Positions 51,543 through 60,923 of a stretch of 64,000 nt of DNA are shown in pieces. Source of the stretch: Mycobacterium sp. 852013-50091_SCH5140682 (GTDB lineage: Bacteria > Actinomycetota > Actinomycetes > Mycobacteriales > Mycobacteriaceae); assembly GCF_001665685.1 (NCBI RefSeq), contig NZ_LZTB01000050.1, forward strand, positions 43,192-107,191, written 5' to 3'. The first letter of the stretch is position 1. The number at the start of each line of letters is the position of its first letter. Below the pieces are notes generated by a model, which saw only the letters and a list, made by a program, of their open reading frames with translations, had not been told where the DNA came from and searched no databases. Made by a program: the position numbers and the translations under genes.

Positions 51543-52369
51543 AACGCGTACCGGTGGAACTGCACGATGTCGCGCAACCCCGGAGTGCGGGCTGCCGCAG
51601 CGGCGAAACGCCGGTAGCCTTTCGGCAGTAGCGCGACGGTGCCCGCCTCGAACACCGAGATCGCACGCAATGACCGGACCCGCGGAATCTGGCCGATGAT
51701 CTCGTCCGGAGAATTCACCGCCCAGCCCAGATCCGAACCCGACCAGCGCACGACTTTGTTGTTCTTCGCCTGGGCGCGCCTACCGAATCGGCTCCAGAAG
51801 TCGAGTTGCAGTTCCCCGGACGGGAATCGACTGACCACGCGGCGCAGCAGGTCGATGCCATCACGTTCAGTGAGATACATGCTGACGCCTTCGGCGATCA
51901 ACAAGGCCGGACGATCCTTGGGAATGCTGTTGAGCCAGTTGGGGTCGGTGGCCGACGACGACACCAGATGGTAATTCTGGCGTGCCGGATACAGGCGTTC
52001 GCGCAGTGCGATGACATCCGGAAAGTCGATGTCGTACCACTCGACGTCGGGCCCCGGATCGACCCGGAACGCCCGGCTGTCCAGGCCGCACCCCACGTGG
52101 AGGACGACGGGCCGTTCGGTCACCGCGAGAAACTGCTGCACCCAGATGTCGAACTGGGCGGCACGCACGGCGATCGAGGTCACCTGACGGCGGCGTTGCC
52201 GGGGAACGGGGCTCTTGCTCCAGTCGTAATCCAGCTGGGTCATCAGCTGTTTCGCGAAGCGATCCCCCAGCACGGGACGTGCGGAATCTGCGTCCAGCGC
52301 TTTCGCGTAGACCATGTCGAGCATGGTCTGCGGCGGTCCGCTCAAGTCGACGTGCATCTTGGTAGCCAT
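51539..52369 (-). CDS. SAM-dependent O-methyltransferase of polyketide type
   Basis: Class I methyltransferase of 276 residues in the polyketide O-methyltransferase (TcmP-like) group. The SAM-binding motif VVLHVGCGLDSRAFRV (88-103), the acidic WYDIDFPDVIALRERL and ALLIAEGVSMYL blocks are typical. ATG 52369 is preferred to an upstream TTG. It follows the papA5-like gene by 39 nt and ends the polyketide operon as seen here. In PDIM synthesis a different-family methyltransferase (Rv2952) makes the methoxy group; this one could do the equivalent job. Confidence 0.85.
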   Translation of the reverse strand: MATKMHVDLSGPPQTMLDMVYAKALDADSARPVLGDRFAKQLMTQLDYDWSKSPVPRQRRRQVTSIAVRAAQFDIWVQQFLAVTERPVVLHVGCGLDSRAFRVDPGPDVEWYDIDFPDVIALRERLYPARQNYHLVSSSATDPNWLNSIPKDRPALLIAEGVSMYLTERDGIDLLRRVVSRFPSGELQLDFWSRFGRRAQAKNNKVVRWSGSDLGWAVNSPDEIIGQIPRVRSLRAISVFEAGTVALLPKGYRRFAAAAARTPGLRDIVQFHRYAF

Positions 52370-52408
52370 TCGAACCAACCCTTCGGTGAGGTACTCGGAG
52401 ATCGACGG

Positions 52409-53653
52409 TCAGGACAGCGCGGACGCTTCGACGGACGCGGCACGCAGCATGGTGAGAATCAGATCCAGCGATCGTTCCGGCGCCGCGGCGTCGACGTGGT
52501 GCTCGAGGACCAGTTCACCGGCCACAACACCGAACCCGTAGACGTCGATGACAGCCGACGAGGCTCGATGGAACTGCGACGAAAAGCCGATTACCGCCAA
52601 CCCTGGCGGCGTCGGCATCGCAGCGACGTTACCGATGTTGGTGGACAACACCACATCTGCCAGTCCGGGCAGAGTGCCCTCGTACTGCAGGTTGAAGTGA
52701 AGCAACGACTGCTGCACCACGCCGTCACCGAGATCGGCCTGCAGCGTCGACGCGATCTCGGCGGCGAGCTCGACGAGTGTGGTGGCGGGCGTGATCTGCG
52801 CCAGGTACGTGGCGACGCCCAGCGCCAAGGTACATGCCGTCGGCGAGACCGGAGGCTCGAGCAACGGGCGCAGGTTGACGTTGTAGACGTACGGTACGGG
52901 AACGTGCGGAGTCTCCCGAACCCGCCACTCCGCCAAGAGGATTGCTGCCGAAACCAGATTGTTGACGAACAACCGGTGCCTGCGGCCGTATTTGATCAAT
53001 GCAGCCGTTTCGGCTTTCGTCAGGCGGCCTCGGGCAGTCGGCACCGCTACTGGCCGCGAGAATTTGGTGGTGTTGGTCGACCGCCGGGGCGGTAGCTCGT
53101 GGGCGAACATGGCCGGGATGAACCGATCGAGCCCTGACCTCGACAGCTTCACCACGCCACGCTGCTCGAGGATCGCCTCGATGGGTTCCGGCGCCGGCTG
53201 TGGACTGACAGGCCCGGGATCCCCCGTGGTCACCATCGACGTATAGCGGGTGAACAGGTCGAAAAGCAGTCCGGCGATGTGATTGCCGTCGGCCAGGCTG
53301 TGGTGCACGTACAGGGTGAGTTCACCGCCGCCCTCGAAGAGGCGCAGAACCAGATTGATCAGCGAAGCACCCTGGTCGAGCGGCATCTGCGCGTCCACGT
53401 CATCGTCTCCGGCCAGCCACATTCCTGGGTGGAGCAGATCGTCGCCGACGATCTGGAAGCGCCCGTCGGCGGCCTGCTCGAGGTGGCCGGCATACACCGG
53501 ATATGTCTCCAGCAGACAGTCGAACGCCATCGACATCGCGTCCGCGTCGACAGGTCCCGCGAGCGTGAGCGTCACCGATGTGAATGTCTGTGTCTCAGCG
53601 AAGAAGTCCTCGCTCGGCGCGAGCCTGCGGATGACAGCCGTGGGAAAAGTCAT
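52409..53653 (-). CDS. papA5: PapA5-like polyketide acyltransferase
   Basis: Condensation-superfamily acyltransferase of 414 residues (M. tuberculosis PapA5 is 422). The catalytic HHxxxDG is HHSLADG at 117-123, followed by a PapA5-like stretch FTRYTSMVTTGDPGPVSPQ. NTPHVPIPYVY-type sequence (here ETPHVPVPYVYNVNLRPL) and the terminal IDVYGFGV structural motif also match. PapA5 esterifies the phthiocerol diol with fatty acids carried on Mas. ATG 53653 follows a GGAGG. It sits between drrC and the methyltransferase, as papA5 follows drrC in the PDIM locus, but no mas gene follows. Confidence 0.92.
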   Translation of the reverse strand: MTFPTAVIRRLAPSEDFFAETQTFTSVTLTLAGPVDADAMSMAFDCLLETYPVYAGHLEQAADGRFQIVGDDLLHPGMWLAGDDDVDAQMPLDQGASLINLVLRLFEGGGELTLYVHHSLADGNHIAGLLFDLFTRYTSMVTTGDPGPVSPQPAPEPIEAILEQRGVVKLSRSGLDRFIPAMFAHELPPRRSTNTTKFSRPVAVPTARGRLTKAETAALIKYGRRHRLFVNNLVSAAILLAEWRVRETPHVPVPYVYNVNLRPLLEPPVSPTACTLALGVATYLAQITPATTLVELAAEIASTLQADLGDGVVQQSLLHFNLQYEGTLPGLADVVLSTNIGNVAAMPTPPGLAVIGFSSQFHRASSAVIDVYGFGVVAGELVLEHHVDAAAPERSLDLILTMLRAASVEASALS

Positions 53654-53690
53654 CGGGCCTCCTCTGCGTTGCGTGGTCTGGTCACGGCGT

Positions 53691-54554
53691 TCACCCGCGC
53701 GTACTCACCCGGCGATAGCCGACCACCATCGGGACCACACAGGCCGCGATGATGCCGCCGGACCAGAGCAGGACACCGACCGACGGCGTGAACAAGCCGC
53801 CGCCGAGCGTCAAGCTGCGCATGACCTCGGTCGCGTAGGATAGCGGCTGATGTTCGACAACGGGCTGAATCCAGTGCGGATACTGGTCCAGTGGCACGAA
53901 TCCGGTACAGAAGAACAACAGAAGCGCCGAAACCAGCGTGATCGCCTCGACGAGCGTTGCGCTGGGCCAGTAGACCGCGATGGTGAGTGCCAGCATGGCG
54001 AACGCCATCCCGAACACCACCGGTACGCACAACCAGACTACCCCGGCAAGCACGCCACGCTCCAGTCGCAGCCCTAACGCCAGGCCGACCGCCAGCAGCG
54101 CAACAGAATTCACGGCGACCCGAATGGCCTCGGAGAACAGCCGTGCGATGAGCCCCGATGCGCGATGCACAGGCAGCACCCACAGCCGGGCAAGCAGACC
54201 GTCGTTGCGTTCTGAGATGAACCCGACCACACCGACGGAAGCACCGTTCATCGCACCGATCAGCGTCACCAGCGGAACGCTGCCATACAGTGCGCTGTGC
54301 CCGGTCACCGTCGAAATGGCGTCCCCCAGCACGATATTCATCACCACGAGAAAGAAGATCGGTAAGGCGAGGCCGAACACGAATGTCATCGGGTCGCGCA
54401 CCAGGCGGATCAGCAGCCGCTTGGTCTGCGCCCAGATCTGCACGGGCAGCACACGCAGGGAGTTCTCGCCGAACCGGCGATCCGGAACCGGGAACGCGGC
54501 GTCGCTGAGCACGGCCGAGTCACGGAGCATTGCGTGATCGGTGACGGACATCAT
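53691..54554 (-). CDS. drrC: ABC-2 type permease, DrrC-like
   Basis: Membrane subunit of a lipid-exporting ABC transporter, 287 residues, with about six helices. ATG 54554 overlaps the drrB stop (ATGA). The region QTKRLLIRLVRDPMTFVFGLALP matches the N-terminus of DrrC/ABC-2 permeases, and FCTGFVPLDQYPHWIQPVVEHQPLSYATEVMRSL is the conserved C-terminal loop. A similar HWIQPVV loop is found in the paired permease. In M. tuberculosis DrrABC is required for PDIM localisation at the cell surface. Confidence 0.92.
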   Translation of the reverse strand: MMSVTDHAMLRDSAVLSDAAFPVPDRRFGENSLRVLPVQIWAQTKRLLIRLVRDPMTFVFGLALPIFFLVVMNIVLGDAISTVTGHSALYGSVPLVTLIGAMNGASVGVVGFISERNDGLLARLWVLPVHRASGLIARLFSEAIRVAVNSVALLAVGLALGLRLERGVLAGVVWLCVPVVFGMAFAMLALTIAVYWPSATLVEAITLVSALLLFFCTGFVPLDQYPHWIQPVVEHQPLSYATEVMRSLTLGGGLFTPSVGVLLWSGGIIAACVVPMVVGYRRVSTRG

Positions 54555-55360
54555 CGCCGCCTCAACACAAGAGCCAGCGACAGCGGGACCATCACGACCG
54601 TGACCCCGGCCAGCCAGGCAACCGACGGGCCCACCACCGACCAGTTCACCGGAGCCGCCGCGGGTGTCGAATCGCCTGCCAACTCCCGCATTGCGTAGAT
54701 GAACTGGGAGATAGGTTGATTGCGGACCACCGGCTGGATCCAATGCGGAAAATGCTCAACGGGTTGGATCCCGACGGACAGCAGCCCGAAGATCAACTGC
54801 GGCAGCATCAGCCACTGTGTGGTGGCCTCAGGGTTCTTCGACGAGCTGCCGAGCAGATCGGCGAGGTAGGACAGCACCATGCCGATCGCCAACAGCAGCA
54901 CGCAGAACAACACGGCGTAGCCGATACCCCGGTAGAACCGAAAGCCGATGACATACCCGGTGGCCAGCGCCGCGGCGATGCCGATGGTGCACCGGTAGGC
55001 GCCTGCCGACATGCGCGCGACCAACGGTGTCAGCGCCGGGATCGGCATGGAATCGAAGCGGCGGTTGATGCCCTTGACCGAGTCTGTCGCTGCCCGCAAC
55101 GCTCCGGTGATCGCGGCGAACGAAATGCCCTGTAACGCAATGAGCGGCATCAGGAACTGCGCGTAGCTGCTCATTCCGGATCTGGCGCCCATCATGTGAT
55201 TGAGCGGGATGTACCACCCCGCCGCGAACACCACGACTGCCACGACACCGGTGGCCACCTCGCCGTTGCGCAGTGAGGGTGCGACCAGCCGGACGGTGAG
55301 CACCCACCACTGCCCGATGGTCGACGGGCGTGGTCGCGCCGCACTCAGCGCGGCCGTCAT
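54551..55360 (-). CDS. drrB: ABC-2 type permease, DrrB-like
   Basis: Second permease subunit, 269 residues with about six helices. IPLNHMMGARSGMSSYAQFLMPLIALQG and SVKGINRRFDSMPIPALTPLVARM are typical of DrrB, and EHFPHWIQPVVRNQPISQFIYAMREL is the conserved loop shared with the DrrC-like subunit. It starts 4 nt downstream of drrA and overlaps drrC, so the three transporter genes are coupled in the order A-B-C. Predicted to form a heterodimeric channel with the DrrC-like protein. Confidence 0.92.
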   Translation of the reverse strand: MTAALSAARPRPSTIGQWWVLTVRLVAPSLRNGEVATGVVAVVVFAAGWYIPLNHMMGARSGMSSYAQFLMPLIALQGISFAAITGALRAATDSVKGINRRFDSMPIPALTPLVARMSAGAYRCTIGIAAALATGYVIGFRFYRGIGYAVLFCVLLLAIGMVLSYLADLLGSSSKNPEATTQWLMLPQLIFGLLSVGIQPVEHFPHWIQPVVRNQPISQFIYAMRELAGDSTPAAAPVNWSVVGPSVAWLAGVTVVMVPLSLALVLRRR

Positions 55361-55364
55361 GGCA

Positions 55365-56432
55365 TCACATCCTCTCCAGCTGCGGCTCGCTACCGTTCAA
55401 CCGGTGCTTACCGACGCCTGCCGCCGCCAGGTCGTCGTCCCCGGGGTCCTCGGCAACCGCGACATCTGGTGCTGACACCTCGGAGTCGTCGGTGAGGGCA
55501 AGGAACACCTCGTCGAGCGACGGCCGCCGCAGTGCGATGTCGGTGAGTTCGATGTTCGCCGAGTTGAGCAACGACAGCGCCTCGACCAGGGTGTTGGGAC
55601 CGTCTGGAGCAGGTACGGCGATGCGGTCGGCCGACTCCTCGAGCGCCGTCCTGTTGTGCTCGGGTACCAGCGGTCCGAGTGCTGTGATGATCGCCGGCAG
55701 ATCCTTGAGGTCGCGCGGGACGATCTCACAGTAGCTGCCGCCCGTGCGCTCCTTGAGCTCATCGGCGGTTCCCTCGGCGACCACCGTGCCGTGATCGATG
55801 ACGATGATCCGGTCACTCAGCGCGTCGGCCTCTTCGAGGTACTGAGTGGTCAAAAGGGTTGCGATGCCGAGCTTCTTGAAGCCCGACACCAGATCCCAAA
55901 TGGTCTGCCTGCTGCGCGGATCCAGACCGGTGGTCGGCTCGTCGAGGAACACCACCTCGGGACGGACCACCAGCCCGCAGGCGATGTCGATGCGTCGCCG
56001 CATGCCACCCGAATAGGTACCCACCCGACGATCCGCGGCGGCGACCAGATCGAACTCGGCGAGCAGGTCCTCGGCCCGGGAACGTGCCACCGCCTTGGCC
56101 AGACCCTGTAGCCGCCCGAACAATATGAGATTCTCGCGACCGGTCAGCACATCATCGAGGGCTACCTGCTGCCCGGTCAGCATGATCGATCGGCGCACGC
56201 TCGCCGGGTCTTTCGTCACGTCGAATCCGGCGATGCTGGCCTGCCCACGATCCGGCCGGGTCAGTGTCGAGAGGATGTCGACCATCGTGGTCTTTCCGGC
56301 CCCGTTCGGCCCGAGCAGTGCCACCACCTCTCCGCGCCCGACGTCAAAGCTGACCCCGCGCAATGCCTTTACCGCACCGAACGATTTGTGGATCTCGTTG
56401 ACGACGACGCTCTTGTCCGGAGTAGTCAACAC
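55365..56432 (-). CDS. drrA: ABC transporter ATP-binding protein, DrrA-like
   Basis: Cytoplasmic ATPase of 355 residues that powers the DrrBC permease. Walker A GPNGAGKTT (41-49), the signature YSGGMRRRIDIA, Walker B VVFLDEPTTGLDPRSR and the daunorubicin-resistance-type C-terminal regulatory domain ending in LTDIALRRPSLDEVFLALT are clear. The C-terminus carries about 35 extra acidic residues, making it longer than the roughly 331-residue tuberculosis DrrA. GAGGAGG lies close to GTG 56432 and TTG 56429; either may be used. It follows the ppsE-like gene by 48 nt. Confidence 0.93.
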   Translation of the reverse strand: MLTTPDKSVVVNEIHKSFGAVKALRGVSFDVGRGEVVALLGPNGAGKTTMVDILSTLTRPDRGQASIAGFDVTKDPASVRRSIMLTGQQVALDDVLTGRENLILFGRLQGLAKAVARSRAEDLLAEFDLVAAADRRVGTYSGGMRRRIDIACGLVVRPEVVFLDEPTTGLDPRSRQTIWDLVSGFKKLGIATLLTTQYLEEADALSDRIIVIDHGTVVAEGTADELKERTGGSYCEIVPRDLKDLPAIITALGPLVPEHNRTALEESADRIAVPAPDGPNTLVEALSLLNSANIELTDIALRRPSLDEVFLALTDDSEVSAPDVAVAEDPGDDDLAAAGVGKHRLNGSEPQLERM

Positions 56433-56480
56433 AACCTCCTCATCAGATCCTCCGTTGCTGTTACCGGTTCACCGGCTGGT

Positions 56481-59400
56481 TCATTCAGCGGACAGGTCCA
56501 CCAACCCGAGTTCCGACATGGCTCCCCCGAATTCGTCCTGCGTCGGCGCCGTCGCCAGCGCTTCGGACAGGAGCTCCTCGAAATCGATCGGGAAGCGTTC
56601 GGCCATCGTCGTCACCGTCGCGCTCTGCACCCGGCGAGCGTCGTACCACCAGTCCACGTGCATTCCGGCCGAGGAGCGGTAGATCCGCATCTCGATCGGG
56701 AATCCCAGTCCGGGCGTCTTGTCCCGCACGCCCATCGCCGTCTCGCGATCGATCTGCACAGGCCCGGCTGCCGTGGGCAGATCGGGAATCACACCTTCGT
56801 TGCACAGCAGAATGTCCGGGGAATCCAGCGCGCCGAACGTCCGCGCCGTCGGCCCGTACAGATAGCGCAACAGCCCGTAGCCGACACCCTGATGCGGGAC
56901 GGCGCACATGGTTTCGTGCACGCCGTCGAGTACCTGCGTAGCGGTGGACTCGCCGCGGCAGGAGAGCGACACCGGGTAGACGGTGGTGAAGCCGCCGACC
57001 GTGCGCCGGGGATCGACATCCGGCTTGAGCACAGCACGCCCGGTTCCGGCAAGTGCGACGGCGAGCGCTCCATCGCCGATGGTGTGCGTGACGGTTCGCG
57101 ACAGCGCACCGAGCATCAATTCCTCGACCGCGAACTCGAACCTGCCCCTTGCCCGTTCGATGAGACCCGCCTGCTCAGCGGCGATCAGCGACGGCACACA
57201 CTGCATGTCGTCCACGCCGGGAGGTTGTCCGGGACCCGGATCTGCCAGGTGCAGTGTGGGTTTGGCAGCCTCATCCAACCAGTACTGCCTGCTGTCCAGG
57301 ACTGCCGGATGCGTCGCGAGCCCGGCGTAGCGCTGCGACCATTCCCGCCAGGTCGCGGTGACCGGAGGCAACATGATGTCGCTGCCGGCGAGTCGCTGGG
57401 TGAACGCGGTGAACAGGTCGGTGAGCAGAATCTCCCGGGACACCCCGTCTGCCACCAGCTCGTGGATCGTCATCGCGAGGTACCGGCCGGCTCCGCTCGC
57501 ATCCACGATGTAGGTCGCGACCAGTGCCGGGCTGGAAAGGTCCTGCCGAGCTACCTGCCCGCTGAGGATGTCGATGGCCGCGCGCCGCTCGTCGTCGGTG
57601 CCCGGCGTCACGGTGTCGGGAAGTGACACCTCAGCGATGTCCAGATGGTCGCCCGGTGGGCTGATCTGCTGTTCCCACGCTCCGGCCCGTTGACTGAACC
57701 CGGTTCGCAACGCGTCGTGATGGTTGATCACCGCCGCCAATACCGACCGGACGTCTTCGATTCCGACGGTGGAATCGAGCTGCATCAGCAGTGGGACGCG
57801 CCAGCGGCCGGATTCGCGCAGACCCTGCTCGAGGAAGTGCGCCGCGATCGGCGAAACAGGTTGGGGCGCATCGTCGACCGATACAGCGGCCAACCCGCCT
57901 GCGGCGTAGCGCGCGGAGAGCACCGCGGTCAGCGCCGCCACGTTGGGGTGATCGTAGAGGTCTTGTGGCGTCAGCTCCAGCCCCTGATTGGTCGCGCTCA
58001 TCGCGACGCCGATCGCGATGAGGGAATCCCCGCCGATCTCGAAGAAGTTGTCGTTCGGACCGACCGAACTCACGCCGAGGCACTCGGCACAGATTCGCCG
58101 TAGCGTCGATTCGATGTCGACCTGCCCGGCACCGGCGCCGCTCGTCTTCGTCTCGCCGGTCGGTTCGACCACATGTCCGCTCGGGGCGCTGCCGTTGGCC
58201 CTGACCGGTGGGGCGCCGTCGGCGGTGATCTCCGGATCCACCCAGTGCCGTTGCCGGACAAACGGATACCCGGGTAGCGAGACCAGCGTCGGCGTGCGGC
58301 TGGACAACGGAGACCAGTCCACTTCGACACCGGCCGACCACAGTTGGCCGAGCGCCAGCAGGAACGTGTCGCGGTCGCCGCGCTTCTGCACTTGGTGGCG
58401 CATCAAGCGCACGGCGCGATGCCGGTCGCCCCATTTCGGATGGCGCATGGCCGATCCCGTCAGTGCACCGCCTGGCCCCACTTCGACCAACACGGCGCGG
58501 GGATCGTCCAACACGTGATCGAGTTCGTCGGAGAACCTGACGGTGGCGCGAACCTGGCCGGCCCACAGAGTCGGATCGATGGCCTGTGCGTCGGTCAGCC
58601 AGGTTCCGGTGACATTCGACAGCACCGGCGTGTGCGGGGGACGGAGCTGGACGCCGGCCAGAAACTCGGCGAACTGTGGCACAACAGGATCCATGAGCTG
58701 CGAGTGGAACGCGTGCGCGGTGCGGACACGGCGGGCCAGTATCCCCCGCTGCCGCAACCGGTTCTGGAACTTCATGACGTCTTCGGGTGTTCCCGCCACC
58801 ACACAGTTGCCGGGGTCGTTGATCGCCGCCAGGGCGAGCCCCGGTGCCAGATGCTCGGCGACGGCCTCGGGCGTCATCGCGACCGCGACCATCGCACCAC
58901 GAGCAGAACCGTGCATCAATCGGGCTCGGGTCGCGACGACACCGATCGCTGTCGGCAGGTCGAAAATGCCTGCCAGCGCACCGGCCACGTACTCACCGAT
59001 GCTGTGGCCCACATACGCCGAGGCGTGCACGCCGTAGGCCTGCAACAGCCGGGCAAGCGCGTACTCGACGGTGAAGAGGGCGGGCTGGGCGCGGTCGGTG
59101 CGCTCCAGGTCCGACTGGTCGGAGCCGAACAGCTCTGCTGTGAGATCGATGCCGAGCTCACGCTCGAAACCCGTGGCGCACGCATCGAAATTCTCGGTGA
59201 ACACCGGCTCGGATTCGTAGAGGCCGCGCGCCATGTCGGCGTGCTGGGCGCCTTGCCCCGGGAACATCAGCGTGACCCGGCGCTCGCCGGCCGACGCTCG
59301 GCCGGTTGCGGTCGCGTCGGTCTCTTCGCTGACGAACACGTTGTCGTTCTCGGCGGCGCCCAGCACGGCGGCAGCGTCGTGCCGGTCGTGCACCACGGCG

Positions 59401-60923
59401 GCCAGCCGGAACCTCTCGAGCCGCCGCCGGTCCAGCGTGGCAGCCACATCGGACAGGTCCAGTTCGACGTCTGTGGCCAGCTCCGTGGCCAACGCCGCCC
59501 GGTAATCTTCGAGCGCCTCGGGCGTGCGGGCCGACAGCCGCAGCACCTGGGGCCCGTCCTGCGCCGGTCGTGCGGGTTGTGCGGGCGCTTCCTCGACGAC
59601 GACGTGGACGTTGGTGCCTCCGACACCGAACGAACTGACCCCCGCCCTGCGCACACCGTCCCACTCCCATGGCGTGCACTCGCTGGCCACCGTGAACGGG
59701 CCTCGGTCGAGGTTCAGCGCCGGATTCGCAGTGCTGAAGTGCAGCGTCGCGGGGATGGCCCGGTTCTTCAGGCACAGAATCGTCTTGATCAGACCGGCGA
59801 TACCCGAGGCTTCCGCCAGATGGCCGATGTTCGACTTCACCGAGCCCACCAGGCAGGGACCCGACCGCGGCGTATCCGAGAGACTGAAAGCGGCTCGGAG
59901 CGCCTCCATTTCGATCGGGTCGCCCAGAGGCGTGCCCGTGCCGTGGGCTTCGATGTAGCTGATGGACGACGCGTCGACGCCGGCCACCGCTTGGGCCTCG
60001 GCGATCACGTCGGCCTGCGCTGCGCCGTTCGGGGCCGCGTAGGTCATCTTCTTCGCGCCGTCGTTGTTTATCGCCGAGCCCCGGATCACGGCGTGTATCC
60101 GGTCGCCGGCCTCCAGCGCCGCCGACAACGGTTTGAGCGCGATCACTGCGACACCACTGCCGAACACGGTGCCGTCGGCTGCCGCATCGAACGGCCTGCA
60201 GTGCCCGGCACCGGACACCATCGACCCGGGCTCATGCCAGTAGCCCACGTGATGCGGTATCCGGATCGACGCGCCGCCGGCGAGCACCATGTCGCACTCG
60301 CCGTTGAGCAGGCTCTGGCAGGCCGTGTGCACAGCGACCATCGACGACGAACACGCAGTCTGGACCGTCACGCTCGGCCCGCGCAGATCGAACTGGTGTG
60401 AGACGCGGGTGGACAGGTAATCCTTGTCGTTCTGCAGCGACATGTTGATCAGATCGAATGTCGCACCCTGCCCGAGGAAGGCTGACCGATCATGGTGCGA
60501 CAGCAGGTTGTGCAGCATGTACATGCTGGCGCCACTGGTCGCGAACACTCCGATCGAACCGTCGAATGTGGCGGGATCACAGCCGGCGTCCTCGAGTGCA
60601 TGCCAGGCGCACTGCAGGAACAGCCGCTGCTGCGGATCCATCATGCGCGCCACCTGCGGTGGGAACCCGAAAAATTCGGCGTCGAACTCGTCGATGCCGT
60701 CGATGATCGGGGCGCGGCGCACATACTGCGGATCGGCGAGGGTGACGGCGCTGACCCCGGCGTCGATGAGCTGAGCTTCGGTCAACGTCCGGATGGACTC
60801 CTCACCGGCGCGGAGATTCTGCCAGAAAGCCGACGGCGAGTTGGCCCCGGGGAATCTCAGCGCCATGCCGACGACAGCTATGGCATTGGGCGACAACGAA
60901 TCCTGGTCGACGGTGGCAGTCAC
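56481..60923 (-). CDS. ppsE: PpsE-like type I polyketide synthase, KS-AT-ACP-condensation
   Basis: Terminal polyketide synthase of 1480 residues (tuberculosis PpsE is about 1488). The KS (about 12-440) has Cys191, His327 and His368. The AT (about 545-850) has Ser641 in YVGHSIGEYVAG and HAFHS (737-741), a malonyl-type fingerprint. The ACP (about 935-1005) has Ser967 in GGDSL. A condensation-like domain (about 1025-1460) has HELVADG at 1154-1160, in which the second catalytic His of HHxxxDG is Glu. No KR, DH or ER is present. The GTG start overlaps the upstream synthase stop. In PDIM synthesis PpsE adds the last unit and the chain then loses CO2 to leave a terminal ketone. Confidence 0.93.
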   Translation of the reverse strand: MTATVDQDSLSPNAIAVVGMALRFPGANSPSAFWQNLRAGEESIRTLTEAQLIDAGVSAVTLADPQYVRRAPIIDGIDEFDAEFFGFPPQVARMMDPQQRLFLQCAWHALEDAGCDPATFDGSIGVFATSGASMYMLHNLLSHHDRSAFLGQGATFDLINMSLQNDKDYLSTRVSHQFDLRGPSVTVQTACSSSMVAVHTACQSLLNGECDMVLAGGASIRIPHHVGYWHEPGSMVSGAGHCRPFDAAADGTVFGSGVAVIALKPLSAALEAGDRIHAVIRGSAINNDGAKKMTYAAPNGAAQADVIAEAQAVAGVDASSISYIEAHGTGTPLGDPIEMEALRAAFSLSDTPRSGPCLVGSVKSNIGHLAEASGIAGLIKTILCLKNRAIPATLHFSTANPALNLDRGPFTVASECTPWEWDGVRRAGVSSFGVGGTNVHVVVEEAPAQPARPAQDGPQVLRLSARTPEALEDYRAALATELATDVELDLSDVAATLDRRRLERFRLAAVVHDRHDAAAVLGAAENDNVFVSEETDATATGRASAGERRVTLMFPGQGAQHADMARGLYESEPVFTENFDACATGFERELGIDLTAELFGSDQSDLERTDRAQPALFTVEYALARLLQAYGVHASAYVGHSIGEYVAGALAGIFDLPTAIGVVATRARLMHGSARGAMVAVAMTPEAVAEHLAPGLALAAINDPGNCVVAGTPEDVMKFQNRLRQRGILARRVRTAHAFHSQLMDPVVPQFAEFLAGVQLRPPHTPVLSNVTGTWLTDAQAIDPTLWAGQVRATVRFSDELDHVLDDPRAVLVEVGPGGALTGSAMRHPKWGDRHRAVRLMRHQVQKRGDRDTFLLALGQLWSAGVEVDWSPLSSRTPTLVSLPGYPFVRQRHWVDPEITADGAPPVRANGSAPSGHVVEPTGETKTSGAGAGQVDIESTLRRICAECLGVSSVGPNDNFFEIGGDSLIAIGVAMSATNQGLELTPQDLYDHPNVAALTAVLSARYAAGGLAAVSVDDAPQPVSPIAAHFLEQGLRESGRWRVPLLMQLDSTVGIEDVRSVLAAVINHHDALRTGFSQRAGAWEQQISPPGDHLDIAEVSLPDTVTPGTDDERRAAIDILSGQVARQDLSSPALVATYIVDASGAGRYLAMTIHELVADGVSREILLTDLFTAFTQRLAGSDIMLPPVTATWREWSQRYAGLATHPAVLDSRQYWLDEAAKPTLHLADPGPGQPPGVDDMQCVPSLIAAEQAGLIERARGRFEFAVEELMLGALSRTVTHTIGDGALAVALAGTGRAVLKPDVDPRRTVGGFTTVYPVSLSCRGESTATQVLDGVHETMCAVPHQGVGYGLLRYLYGPTARTFGALDSPDILLCNEGVIPDLPTAAGPVQIDRETAMGVRDKTPGLGFPIEMRIYRSSAGMHVDWWYDARRVQSATVTTMAERFPIDFEELLSEALATAPTQDEFGGAMSELGLVDLSAE

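Noticed and set aside
58344..60401. Plus-strand open frame of 685 codons
   Set aside because: Antisense to the KS-AT part of the ppsE-like gene; no recognisable domain.
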